A DNA stretch of 40,674 bases from Opitutaceae bacterium. GTDB taxonomy: Bacteria > Verrucomicrobiota > Verrucomicrobiia > Opitutales > Opitutaceae. A program made the position numbers and the translations under genes. Under the pieces are notes generated by a model. The model had not been told where the DNA came from. It saw only the letters and a list, made by a program, of their open reading frames with translations, and did no database searches. Location: the NCBI GenBank assembly GCA_025352845.1, contig JANXSC010000374.1:1-40674 (forward strand). Reading direction: 5' to 3'. This document shows, piece after piece, positions 9,912 to 18,104 of this stretch. Within the stretch, counting starts at the first letter, position 1; the number at the start of each line of letters is the position of its first letter.

Positions 9912-11342
9912 TTAATCTTTCGGCAGCGTGAAGAAAAACGTCGCGCCTGCATCCTGAGCTGCCTCCGCCCAAATCCGCCCACCGTGGCGTTCAACGATGC
10001 GTCTCACGGTTGCGAGGCCGACGCCGGTGCCCTCGAATTCATGCGCGAGATGCAGTCGTTGGAACACGCCGAAAAGTTTGTCCGCGTTGCTCATGTCGAA
10101 ACCGACCCCGTTATCACGGACGAAAAAGACCGGACTTGGCTCATCGCTTTTCTGCACGACCCCCACTTCGACCACAGCGGGATCGCGCGTCCGTGAGTAT
10201 TTGAGGGCATTGGAGAGGAGATTGACGAATACGACGCGCACCAACGCTGGATCGGCGTCAACGTCGGGTAGCTGCGCAACACGCGTTTGGACACGATGAC
10301 CGCGATATTCGCCCTCAAGTTCTTTCAAGACCTCGCGCGCAAGGCGTTCGACGTTCAAGGTCTGGCGCGCCAGTTCCCGACGGCCCAGCCGAGAAAACGA
10401 GAGAAGGTCCTCGATCAACTGGCTCATCTGGGCTGAGCCATCGCGGATCAGAGCGACGTAACGCTTCGCTTCTGGCGGCAAATCGCCCACCCGGTGATCG
10501 AGCAACACGTCGGTGAAGCCCTTAATCGCGCGCAACGGGGTGCGCAGATCGTGCGCCGCCGAAGAGCCAAAAGCTTCAAGTTCATCGTTGGCGGCTTCCA
10601 GTTCGGCGGTGCGCTCGCGAACGCGTTTTTCCAAGACCGCGTTTTGCTCCTGAATTTGTGCGAGCATGTGATTGAACGCTTCCGTGAGCAGCCCCAGCTC
10701 GTCGGTCCCGTGTTTCGTGGCGCGCACCGAATAATCGCGACGGTCGGAGACGGCTTTCGCCGTGTCAGCCAAGGCCAGAATGGGCAGCGAGATTTGCCGC
10801 TGGAAAAATCGCGAAAGCGCGTAAGCGACAGTCGACGAAAGCGCGATCACCAACACGGCGATGCCACCATAAAGCCGCAGCCGATCATACATGGCCTCCA
10901 TGTCGGAGCCGAGATAGAGCGTGCCGAGGCGGTCGCTGCCCTTCACTTGCACGAGCGGGGTGCAACCGACCAATCGTCCGTCGATAAAACGATAGCCGTC
11001 CGGCATCGGCGCGAGCGGCAAATCGCCGTCAGGCAAATCGGCCGGGTAACGCGAAAACAGCCTGCCCTGTTTATCGTAGAGGCAGGCGGCCACAATGTGC
11101 CGTTCGGCTTTGAGCGCTGACAAAATCTCCGTCGCGTCGTGCGGGTTATCGAACGCGACCGCACCCGTGCTTTGGGTTGCGATGATTTCACCCAGAGTGG
11201 AGAGCTCTCGGATCGCGGTCCGCCGATACGTGAGGAATTCGTAACCGATGAACGCCGCACAGGTCAGGAACAGCACGACCCCGCTGGTTCCCAGAATCAT
11301 CGTCATCAACTTGCGCCGGATCGGTGTGTTCTGAAAGCGCAT
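9912..11342 (-). CDS. Membrane sensor histidine kinase (periplasmic sensor + HAMP + HisKA + HATPase)
   Basis: Start at MRFQNTPIRRKLMTMILG; H-box AHDLRTPLRAIKGF; N box FVNLLSNALKYSR; FVRDNGVGFDM; GTGVGLATVRRIVERHGG. Confidence 0.92.
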   Translation of the reverse strand: MRFQNTPIRRKLMTMILGTSGVVLFLTCAAFIGYEFLTYRRTAIRELSTLGEIIATQSTGAVAFDNPHDATEILSALKAERHIVAACLYDKQGRLFSRYPADLPDGDLPLAPMPDGYRFIDGRLVGCTPLVQVKGSDRLGTLYLGSDMEAMYDRLRLYGGIAVLVIALSSTVAYALSRFFQRQISLPILALADTAKAVSDRRDYSVRATKHGTDELGLLTEAFNHMLAQIQEQNAVLEKRVRERTAELEAANDELEAFGSSAAHDLRTPLRAIKGFTDVLLDHRVGDLPPEAKRYVALIRDGSAQMSQLIEDLLSFSRLGRRELARQTLNVERLAREVLKELEGEYRGHRVQTRVAQLPDVDADPALVRVVFVNLLSNALKYSRTRDPAVVEVGVVQKSDEPSPVFFVRDNGVGFDMSNADKLFGVFQRLHLAHEFEGTGVGLATVRRIVERHGGRIWAEAAQDAGATFFFTLPKD

Positions 11343-11346
11343 GACC

Positions 11347-11946
11347 TTAGTCCTTGCCGGCGGTAACAATCGTGGCCGGTCTGATTATCTTTGAGCTGAT
11401 CGTGAGACCGCAGGCTTTCGCGGCCTCGACGTTGATTCGCAGCCGGATTTTACCGCTGTCCGTGACGAATCGGACCATTCCTCCGTGTCGAGTGAAGGCA
11501 TCCGCATCGCTGATCGTTAGGATGCTTTGGCCCTTTAAAACGGGAATGATGCGGTCGAATCGTGCGGCCTCGGAACGGCTGACGAACAGGATATGGCATC
11601 CGACAATATCTTTCACCTCGCGGTAGCGTCGAACGGCCAACGGTCGCTCCCCGATTTTTTCGTTCTTCACCAATTCGTCCAAATAAGCACCGAAAGGATC
11701 GTCGCCCAAAATCCCGATGACCAGCGGAACCCGGGCATCGGCAAACGCTCGTGCCGGCCACTCGGCGAACTGGGCAAAATTGAAAAGAAAGACGGCTTTG
11801 ACCTGATATTCAGCCGACGGCGGCGCGACTGCGGCCGAATCGGCCGCGGTCGCCCGTAGCGCACAAAGCACGAAGAGACCGACGGTCCACCATCGTCCCA
11901 CTACCCACCACTTCCCGCCACACGCGATCGCGGTCAGAAACGCCAT
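11347..11946 (-). CDS. YfiR family (DUF4154) periplasmic protein
   Basis: YQVKAVFLFNFAQFAEWPARAF...PLVIGILGDDPFGAYLDELV...CHILFVSRSE...GQSILTISDADAFTRHGGMVRFV...RLRINVEAAKACGLTISSKIIRPATIV. Confidence 0.9.
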   Translation of the reverse strand: MAFLTAIACGGKWWVVGRWWTVGLFVLCALRATAADSAAVAPPSAEYQVKAVFLFNFAQFAEWPARAFADARVPLVIGILGDDPFGAYLDELVKNEKIGERPLAVRRYREVKDIVGCHILFVSRSEAARFDRIIPVLKGQSILTISDADAFTRHGGMVRFVTDSGKIRLRINVEAAKACGLTISSKIIRPATIVTAGKD

Positions 11947-13907
11947 GATGCTTTGGTATAGACGCTGCGCTCGATTTCACGGCGGCTGCCGGGCGCGTTG
12001 AACTCCGGGTGATGGTTATGGAGGAGATTTTTTCCGATGACCGAGATTTCCCACGTAGCCGATGGGTTCCAGCCGACGCGAAAGTCTGCTTCGCTGTAGC
12101 CGGGCACGGTTTGATTGGTGATGGCCGAAACGTAGCGAAATTCGGCATCGCATTCCCATTTCGCGGACAAATCCCAAAGTGAGCGCAGGTGAAATTGGTG
12201 ATTCGGATCGCGCACAATACTGTTGCGCGTGCCGCGACCGATCGCACCGGGCTGCGGTTCGCTCCTCACGCGCATCTCCGTGTAGCCTGCCCGCAAGCGC
12301 CACGCCGGGGTCGCGCGCCATTCTGCGGTCAACTCCGCGCCGGCCGATCGGCCGCGGAGACCACTGCTGGTTTCCACGGGAAACGCGAGCGGAGGATGTA
12401 GCGGTTCGAGGCTCCGCAAATCGTCGTAGTCGTTAAAAAAAGTCGCGAGGGAAACGAGGACGCGCGGATCAAGCTGCACCCGGTATCCCAATTCAGAGGC
12501 GATCAATTTTTCAGAGACGACGTGGCTCCCTCCTGCAACGCGATAGGGCGGCGTTGCGGGCGAAAACAAATCCCGGTCAACCCGTGAAGGCGTGCGCACC
12601 GCGCGCGAGATTGCGAGCCAGACCGTATTCTGCTTGTTCGGGGTCCACGCTGCTCGCGCGCTGGGCTCGAACTCAAGACCGGTGTAGCCGTCGTGCTCGA
12701 TTTTAGTGCCGAGCGTAAGGACCAAGCGGTCCTTGCTCAGGATAATTTCATCCTGCGCGAAGGCATTAAACAACTCGCGCGAGACCCTTGGAGGAAGGAA
12801 TGCGTTGGCGGGCGTGTTCACGATGTCGTCGGCCACGACCCGGTAGCCGAATCCCCAGACGAGGTCGTGAGCAGTGCCAAGCGGGAAGCGATGCTGGAAA
12901 TCGAGGTCGGTCGTATTGAGGTCCTGCGTAAACGAGCCGGGAATGCGCCGGTGAGTGCGGTCAAAATAAACCTTGAGCTTCAGGTCGGAGTTCTCGGCCA
13001 GCGTCCGTGTCCAGCGCCCGAGCATGTTCACGCCGTTCACCCGAATGTTGTCCGGCCCCACCTGACCGATTGATCCATTGTAAGCGTCAGCTTGGAGCGT
13101 AAACGAGTTGTTGGCGACCGCATCCCAGTCCACACGAAAGCCGCCTTGGATCGTCCGCCATGCGTCATTTGACCTGCGCCCATCGGACCTAACAGAATCA
13201 CCTCGGTCGAAATACTTTCCATAGACGCGATAGTAGACGCCGGGAGCGAGTTGGCCGCCGTAGCGCGCTCCGGCCGAATTGCGCAGATCCGTCCCAACTC
13301 CACCGAGGAGCAGGCCGCCTTGCGTATCTTTCGCACTCTTCGTCGTGATATTAATCACGCCGTTGACGGCGTTTGCGCCCCATTGCGTGGCACCGGGGCC
13401 GCTGATGACTTCGATGCGGTCTAGGTCTTCCAGCAGCGTGTCCTGCACGTCCCAATAAACGCCGGCATACAACGGCGTGTAGACCGACCGACCGTCAATC
13501 AGCACGAGCATCTTGTCGGCAAAGACATTGTTGAAACCGCGCGCCGTGATCGCCCATTGCCGCGAGTCGATCTGCGCAACCTCTAGGTTTGAAGCGAGGC
13601 GCAACGCTTCAGGGATGCTCGTGGCCCCGGAGCGACGAATGTCATCTGCCGTGACAACCTGAATCGCGGAGGCGGTTTCGAAAAGCTTTTCGGGGCGCTT
13701 GGACACCGACGTCACGTCGATGTCCATGAGCTGACCGATCGTGAGGTTTTTCAGCGCACCAGGGGACGGCAAGGTTCCGGGATTTTGCCCCAAAGCATGC
13801 GCCGCCAACCCCACGAGCACAAACCAGAGCGAGGTGGCCCGCAATGCCCGTGTAAATTGCCACCTGCCTTGTTCTGTAATCGACCGCTGAAAAGCTGAAG
13901 GACGCAT
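11934..13907 (-). CDS. TonB-dependent receptor
   Basis: VTSVSKRPEKLFETASAIQVVTADDIRRSGATSIPEALRLASNLEVAQIDSRQWAITARGFN; DRIEVISGPGATQWGANAVNGVINITTKSA; ends SVYTKASWRF. Confidence 0.93.
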   Translation of the reverse strand: MRPSAFQRSITEQGRWQFTRALRATSLWFVLVGLAAHALGQNPGTLPSPGALKNLTIGQLMDIDVTSVSKRPEKLFETASAIQVVTADDIRRSGATSIPEALRLASNLEVAQIDSRQWAITARGFNNVFADKMLVLIDGRSVYTPLYAGVYWDVQDTLLEDLDRIEVISGPGATQWGANAVNGVINITTKSAKDTQGGLLLGGVGTDLRNSAGARYGGQLAPGVYYRVYGKYFDRGDSVRSDGRRSNDAWRTIQGGFRVDWDAVANNSFTLQADAYNGSIGQVGPDNIRVNGVNMLGRWTRTLAENSDLKLKVYFDRTHRRIPGSFTQDLNTTDLDFQHRFPLGTAHDLVWGFGYRVVADDIVNTPANAFLPPRVSRELFNAFAQDEIILSKDRLVLTLGTKIEHDGYTGLEFEPSARAAWTPNKQNTVWLAISRAVRTPSRVDRDLFSPATPPYRVAGGSHVVSEKLIASELGYRVQLDPRVLVSLATFFNDYDDLRSLEPLHPPLAFPVETSSGLRGRSAGAELTAEWRATPAWRLRAGYTEMRVRSEPQPGAIGRGTRNSIVRDPNHQFHLRSLWDLSAKWECDAEFRYVSAITNQTVPGYSEADFRVGWNPSATWEISVIGKNLLHNHHPEFNAPGSRREIERSVYTKASWRF

Positions 13908-13941
13908 CGGTTGAAAATGCTATATTATCAAGGCATGGCAA

Positions 13942-14256
13942 TCAGCCGCAACAAGGAAGCGGGTTACGCGCACCGAACGATTGAAGACCGCGGGGCGAGA
14001 GCGCGCCCGGCTGCGTGAAGTCGCCGGCCAGCACCTTTTCCGGCTTCAATCCGCCAAGCAGTTCAATGTCCGACGTGAAACGCGCCAGCGAACGCAGCAC
14101 GCGTTGATACGCGTGCGACAAATCTTCGGCGCGCACCAGCAGCAGGACGCTCTCCCACTCCGGCTTGGCGAGAAGGTCGGCGGCGAGCGCGCCTCCGAGA
14201 AAACCGGTGGCACCGGTGACGAGAATCGTGGGCTTAAAAGGGGATTCGGGGTGCAT
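13942..14256 (-). pseudogene. N-terminal fragment of a thioester-reductase-like SDR (NAD-binding-4 type)
   Basis: MHPESPFKPTILVTGATGFLGGALAADLLAKPEWESVLLLVRAEDLSHAYQRVLRSLARF...VLAGDFTQPGAL, then ends in unrelated residues. Confidence 0.65.
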
Positions 14257-14351
14257 GAGGGGATCCTGCCCCATCCCAGCATCCCCGCCTGCTCCCCGTC
14301 TGCCAGCCCGTGACGAAACGCGTGTGCGGTGTCGCCCTACATCGCGCCGGG

Positions 14352-15035
14352 CTACAGACCACGCTGCCGGTCGTGCCACAGCACGGCTTCGCGCATCAAT
14401 TCGCCGGCGTCGCTGAACCCGAGCTTCTCTTTGATGCGCGCCTCGTAGGAACCGACCGTCTTCACGCTCACGCTAAGTTGATCGGCGATTTCCTTCGTGG
14501 CGCGACCCTGTCCGCGCAGACGAAAAACCTCCATCTCCCGGTCGCTGAGCACTTCCTCGGGTCGGCCGCCGCTGCGCGTGCCGGCAGCGAACATCCGCCC
14601 GGCGAGTTGCGCCGTCAGCGACGGGCTCGCATAGAATTTTCCTTCAAGCACCGCGCGGATGCCTTCGATGATCTGCGGCCCCGATTCGCGCTTCACCGCA
14701 TAACCGTGCGCGCCCGCCCGGAACGCCCGCTCGGCCACGCTGGCTTCGTCGTGCATCGACAAAACGAGCAATCGGACCACGGGAAATTGCGCCCGCATGT
14801 CTTTGATCAGGTCCAAGCCCGAACTGCGCGGCAACGAGAGATCGACCACCATCACGTCCGGTCGCGCGAGCGACACCGCTGCCAAGGCAGCGGCGACCTC
14901 CTCGGCCTGTCCGCACACCTCGAGATCCGACTCCAGACCGACCATGCTCGCGAGCCATTCCCGGACCAGTGGATGATCGTCGACGAAAAATACGCGGCGA
15001 CGCGCAGGCTTGGTTCCTTTCTCAGCGTGTTTCAT
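14352..15035 (-). CDS. LuxR/NarL family response regulator
   Basis: VFFVDDHPLVREWLASMV...PDVMVVDLSLPRSSGLDLI...LVLSMHDEASVAERAFRAGAHGYAVK; HTH LSDREMEVFRLRGQGRATKEIADQLSVSVKTVGSYEARIKEKLG. Confidence 0.93.
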   Translation of the reverse strand: MKHAEKGTKPARRRVFFVDDHPLVREWLASMVGLESDLEVCGQAEEVAAALAAVSLARPDVMVVDLSLPRSSGLDLIKDMRAQFPVVRLLVLSMHDEASVAERAFRAGAHGYAVKRESGPQIIEGIRAVLEGKFYASPSLTAQLAGRMFAAGTRSGGRPEEVLSDREMEVFRLRGQGRATKEIADQLSVSVKTVGSYEARIKEKLGFSDAGELMREAVLWHDRQRGL

Positions 15036-15258
15036 GGGCGTGTGACTGGGTTAACGAGGGAACCCAATGCTTGATGGCATGGACACAGACATGAAACTTT
15101 TTGGCGCGGTATTTCGCTCGGAGCAAATTATCTCTTCGGCAGTGGCCGACGCACGCGCCGCCAAAATTGCGGCAATGGATTTTCATTCGCCATTTCCCGT
15201 CGCAGCGAGAACCTCGATGGGCGTGATCCATCGGTCATCTTGCACGCTGAAGCTGCGC

Positions 15259-16095
15259 TTCTCGTCGGCCCGCCTGAAACGGCTTGTCTGTTTGCTAATT
15301 GCCACGGCGAGTCGCGGGTATGCGGCCCCGCCAGCGCTTGAATTTCAGGTTGATACGGTCGCAACTGGCGCGCGTCAGTTGGAGGCTGGGGGCCCGCGAA
15401 TTTCAGACAGAGCTTCGCAAGCGATTACGGGCTCACTCCTCGCGCGCCAACCTCTGAGTGCGTAAGGCTTGTATTGGGGTTACGGGCTCCGAGGCGAAAT
15501 TTTTTTCTCCGAGGGAAACAAGGGCTTGCTGCGGCGGTTGCAGGACTATGCAGCGGTGTTCGCTCTCGAATAGTATGAAGGCACCGAACCCGTCGCGGCG
15601 CTAACTCTGCGTCCCGGCTGGTATTTCGCAGACCGCGTCACAGCGAATGCCTGAGATGTGCCGGTGGATTTGACCACCGGACTGCCCATCGCACGAAACC
15701 TCCATGGCGTGATCGGATTCGGCAACAGCCGTTTCTATCATCATCCACTTCCGATCTTGGGTGTCCTCTGGATGGTGAATGAGCACGTGCGGATCGAGGC
15801 GATCTATCCCGAGCCTGCGGTGGTGTTCACATTGAGCGCCACCCGTTCGCTACGGCTCGGCGGCGAACTCACCTATGGCGGCTTTTCGCTGGACGGCCCC
15901 ACGCGGCGCGCCGTGGTCGAATACGAGAGCTATCGTGTCGGCGCCGTGTGGAGCGCGGAATGGCGTCCCGGTTTGAAGCTGGAAATCGGCGCAGGGGTCG
16001 AGACCGAGCGCAGCTTCGACTTCTTTCGCGAACCGCGGCGTGTGCATCGAGGCGGAGTTGGTTACCTGAAACTTGGCGCGAGTTTTTCTCGATAG
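15259..16095 (+). pseudogene. Outer-membrane beta-barrel-like gene (possibly DUF6268 type) with three in-frame stops
   Basis: One frame reads ...ARQPLSA*GLYWGYGLRGEIFFSEGNKGLLRRLQDYAAVFALE*YEGTEPVAALTLRPGWYFADRVTANA*DVPVDLTTGLPIARNLHGVIGFGNSRFYHHPLPILGVLW...VGYLKLGASFSR; 5' limit uncertain. Confidence 0.55.
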
Positions 16096-16195
16096 TCGTT
16101 TCGGCCGGCAGCCGATCGATGTAGGTGATCACCCTACGAATCAGTTCCCACCGCTCTGGCAGACGGAGACGGTTGATTTCGGGTATGCTTAAGTC

Positions 16196-17077
16196 GTGTC
16201 CCTCGTTTCTCACGCCCGCCCCATCGGCGAAACCGCGAACTTGCTCCTCGCGGAAACCTATGTCGCGCCTTCGCGCTTCCGTGCCGAGAACAGAGATCGA
16301 TTCGCCCCATTTCGCCCCGGTGCGGCAATCAGCGCGACGATCCTGACCAAAAACAGTGCGGCGTTGCTGAGGGAGGTTTTGACCTCCCTGGCTTGGTGCG
16401 ACGAAGTCGTGATTTTCGATACGGGTTCGACGGATACGACCCTCTCGATTGCCGCTTCGTTCGGGAACGTGAGTTTGCATCGGCTTACCGGTCCTTTCCC
16501 TGGTTTCGGCCGAGCGCACCAGCGGGCCGTCGCGCTGGCCCGCCATGACTGGATTCTTTCCATCGACAGCGATGAGATCGTGTCGCCCGAACTCCGGGCT
16601 GAGATCGCCCGGACGGTTCTGGATTCCGCCACCGTGTATGTGATTCCCTTTCGGAATTATTTTAACGGAAGGCACATCACGACTTGTGGCTGGTCGCCCG
16701 ACCGGCACGAGCGGCTGTTCAACCGGACGACGACCAATTTTTGCGCGAGCGAAGTGCACGAACGCGTGCAAACCGAACTGCTGTCCGTCGTTCACTTAAG
16801 GCATCCGATCGAGCACTACTCCTATCGCTCGCTCGATGATTTCCTGCGCAAAATGTCGTCGTATGGCCACCTCTTCGCCCAACAAAATGTCGGTCGTAAA
16901 ACGTCGAGCCCCGCCAAAGCGGTGGCGCGCAGCGTTTGGGCTTTTTTCAAGAGCTACGTGCTGGAGCGCGGCATTTTCCAAGGGACCGAGGGCCTCGTGA
17001 TCAGCGCCTACAAGGCACAAACGGTTTTCTGGAAATACCTGATGCTGCATGAGGCGAATGCCCGACGCCCCACGTGA
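16196..17077 (+). CDS. Glycosyltransferase family 2, KdtX/WaaE-like
   Basis: ISATILTKNSAALLREVLTSLAWCDEVVIFDTGSTDTTLSIAASF...WILSIDSDEIVSPELRAEI...RHERLFNR...VHERVQ; GTG start in the ORF track. Confidence 0.85.
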   Translation: MSLVSHARPIGETANLLLAETYVAPSRFRAENRDRFAPFRPGAAISATILTKNSAALLREVLTSLAWCDEVVIFDTGSTDTTLSIAASFGNVSLHRLTGPFPGFGRAHQRAVALARHDWILSIDSDEIVSPELRAEIARTVLDSATVYVIPFRNYFNGRHITTCGWSPDRHERLFNRTTTNFCASEVHERVQTELLSVVHLRHPIEHYSYRSLDDFLRKMSSYGHLFAQQNVGRKTSSPAKAVARSVWAFFKSYVLERGIFQGTEGLVISAYKAQTVFWKYLMLHEANARRPT

Positions 17078-17462
17078 TTCGAGCGGCGGGGACAGGTGTT
17101 CCCGGCGACAATCTGAAGGCGGGCGCACTTAATGCCTGCCTGACCTTCGATGACGGCTACTTCAATTTCTACGGGGTCGTATTCCCGCTGCTTGTGAAGC
17201 ACAAGCTGCGGGCACTGCTCGCGATCCCGCCCGGTTTCGTTGGCGAGAGCACTGACGCAAAAAAGAACGACCGGCTGAATATGGAAGGCGAAGCAGCGTT
17301 CGCCGATCCCAGCCGCAGCGGATTCTGCACTTGGTCGGAGCTGAAGGAAATGGCGGGCAGCGGGCACGTGGTCATCGCCGCTGAAGGTTTGATCCATCGG
17401 CACCTGCATAGTCCAGATATGGACCTAGCGACGGAAATCGATTCTGCACAGACCATGCTCAG
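17074..17462 (+). pseudogene. Polysaccharide deacetylase (NodB-like) fragment
   Basis: ALNACLTFDDGYFNFYGVVFPLLVKHKLRALLAIPPGFV...SGFCTWSELKEMAGSGHVVIAAEGLIHRHL (TFDDG motif); family sequence stops near 17460. Confidence 0.65.
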
Positions 17463-17834
17463 CTCCACGAGCCGACGTTCAAACAGGTGGTGGGCGATGC
17501 GGTATTCAACAAGGCGCGGGTGATCGTCACGCTCGGCAATCGCGCCGTTCACAGTCATCGACCGATCACCGCGGGTGACGCGCAGGTGGCGGTGAAGGAA
17601 TTGTTTCAAGTCTGATACTGGCTGGCCCACACCTACGCGCGCGGCGCGAAGCCATCGCCCGCGATGGCCTTCATCGAACACCTCACGGCGCAGGGCTTCA
17701 TGGATCCGCCGCTGCTTTACGAATCGCCGTTCACCGATATCGATCCCAAAGGGTCCGAAGGGTTGTTCGAGCTGCCACAGGTTGAAGAATTGATCTCAAT
17801 CCTAGAGCGCATTCGAGCACGAGCGACCGGCTGA
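17463..17834 (+). pseudogene. Type I restriction enzyme R subunit (hsdR) relic with central deletion and in-frame stop
   Basis: LHEPTFKQVVGDAVFNKARVIVTLGNRAVHSHRPITAGDAQVAVKELFQV*YWLAHTYARGAKP fused to AFIEHLTAQGFMDPPLLYESPFTDIDPKGSEGLFELPQVEELISILERIRARATG*. Confidence 0.75.
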
Positions 17835-18059
17835 GTCAGCGACGTAACCGGCGGACTCGTGGCCACCAAAGCCGCCCACGCCCTCGGTCGGCGTGGCGCA
17901 CGAACGTAACGCGCGCGGAAGTCCGGTGCTGAAAATTAGAACCCATCGCCGGGTGATCTTCGCCGATGAAATTGTCTTACATGCGCGGCCCCGGCCACAA
18001 TTGACTCGCGGCACCGCCCCGCCGTAGGCAAACCACCATTCATCTTAAACCCTCCCCTG

Positions 18060-18098
18060 GGAAATATCGGCGGCAGGTCCGTCGGTATTTCCGTTTTT
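18060..18098 (+). promoter_or_regulatory. Hairpin plus U-run immediately upstream of the pyrophosphatase start codon (terminator/attenuator-like)
   Basis: GGAAATATCGGC-ggcaggtcc-GTCGGTATTTCC pairs over 12 bp with two G.U pairs, followed by GTTTTT; ATG at 18105. Confidence 0.6.
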
Positions 18099-18104
18099 CA
18101 CCCT

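Noticed and set aside
15463-16095. Stop-codon recoding or suppressor-dependent translation
   Set aside because: All three stop types occur in the frame and neighbouring intact genes terminate normally; pseudogenisation is simpler
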